The position numbers were made by a program, and so were the translations under genes. The notes under the pieces are model-generated. The model was not told where the DNA came from and searched no databases. It was given only the letters and a program-made list of their open reading frames with translations. Shown piece after piece: positions 5,402 through 5,667 of a DNA stretch of 5,667 nucleotides. The stretch's first letter is position 1. Each line of letters opens with the position of its first letter. Source of the DNA: Lysobacteraceae bacterium (GTDB lineage: Bacteria; Pseudomonadota; Gammaproteobacteria; Xanthomonadales; Rhodanobacteraceae). The stretch lies in NCBI GenBank assembly GCA_018971925.1, contig JAGWZT010000151.1, positions 1 to 5,667 on the forward strand, written 5' to 3'.

Positions 5402-5667
5402 ATGGCTGAAGAATTCAACACGATGCGTGACGCCGCCGCACGCGATCCGGATCTTCACGAACGGGAGCGCCTGCTGCGCATGCTCGCGGCCATCACTTTC
5501 ATTATTTTTTTCCAAGCGTATATGGTCGCGCCGATCATCCCGGCTCTCTCGAAGGCGTTCGGCGCTTCGGTGCAAACGGTCGGTCTGATCGTGCCGGCAT
5601 ACCTGATTCCTTATGGGATCGCCACACTGGTATATGGTCTGCTCGCTGATCGGTTGGGGATTCAGCG
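5402..5667 (+). CDS. MFS transporter, N-terminal part, cut by the window edge
   Basis: The frame from ATG 5402 stays open for 88 codons to the window end. After a polar, charged N-terminus (residues 1-27, ERERLLRM just before the membrane) come a first helix AAITFIIFFQAYMVAPIIPAL (about 29-49) and a second, TVGLIVPAYLIPYGIATLVYG (about 58-78). These are followed by LLADRLGIQR, the conserved MFS motif A loop (G-x-L-x-D-R-x-G-x-R) between helices 2 and 3. The substrate cannot be told from this piece. There is no clear Shine-Dalgarno before 5402; Met8 (5423) is an alternative start. The gene has the same orientation as the metal cluster but lies beyond a 371-base gap, so it may have its own promoter. 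Confidence 0.85.
   Translation, partial: MAEEFNTMRDAAARDPDLHERERLLRMLAAITFIIFFQAYMVAPIIPALSKAFGASVQTVGLIVPAYLIPYGIATLVYGLLADRLGIQ

Overview
This window reads as part of a metal-handling (probably copper, silver or a similar soft metal) accessory cluster in a GC-rich proteobacterium. The codon use, Shine-Dalgarno sequences, MerR-type promoters and protein families all fit a beta- or gammaproteobacterium, but nothing here fixes the species. Every supported gene is on the + strand, and most are separated by short gaps or overlap by a few bases.

Positions 45-785 hold a MerR-type promoter/operator followed by a two-gene unit: a very small thioredoxin-fold protein (97-333) whose stop overlaps the start of a MerR-family regulator (330-785). 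A second MerR-type promoter with almost the same operator lies at 833-863. It heads a second unit: an HMA-domain metallochaperone-like gene broken by a one-base deletion exactly in its CxxC motif (911-1101), a P1B-type metal-transporting ATPase (1120-3570), an intact stand-alone HMA protein (3587-3865), and a CcdA/DsbD-like membrane protein carrying a C-terminal cupredoxin-like domain (3852-5030). After about 370 bases with no gene I can support comes the start of an MFS transporter (5402 to the window edge).

The likely logic is this (inference). The MerR protein senses a metal and activates both promoters, since they share the half-sites ACTTGGA and TCCAAGT. The ATPase moves metal across the inner membrane. 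The small HMA protein delivers metal on the cytoplasmic side. The CcdA-cupredoxin fusion, together with the small thioredoxin, provides thiol/disulfide electron transfer coupled to periplasmic metal binding.

The unusual points are the Tyr-Pro-Cys motif in place of the canonical Cys-Pro-Cys in the ATPase, about ten apparent membrane segments instead of eight, the MerR sensor's CX6C loop with Arg at the usual Cys/Ser metal-site position, the thioredoxin-MerR pairing, the CcdA-cupredoxin fusion next to a split HMA gene, and the HMA frameshift.
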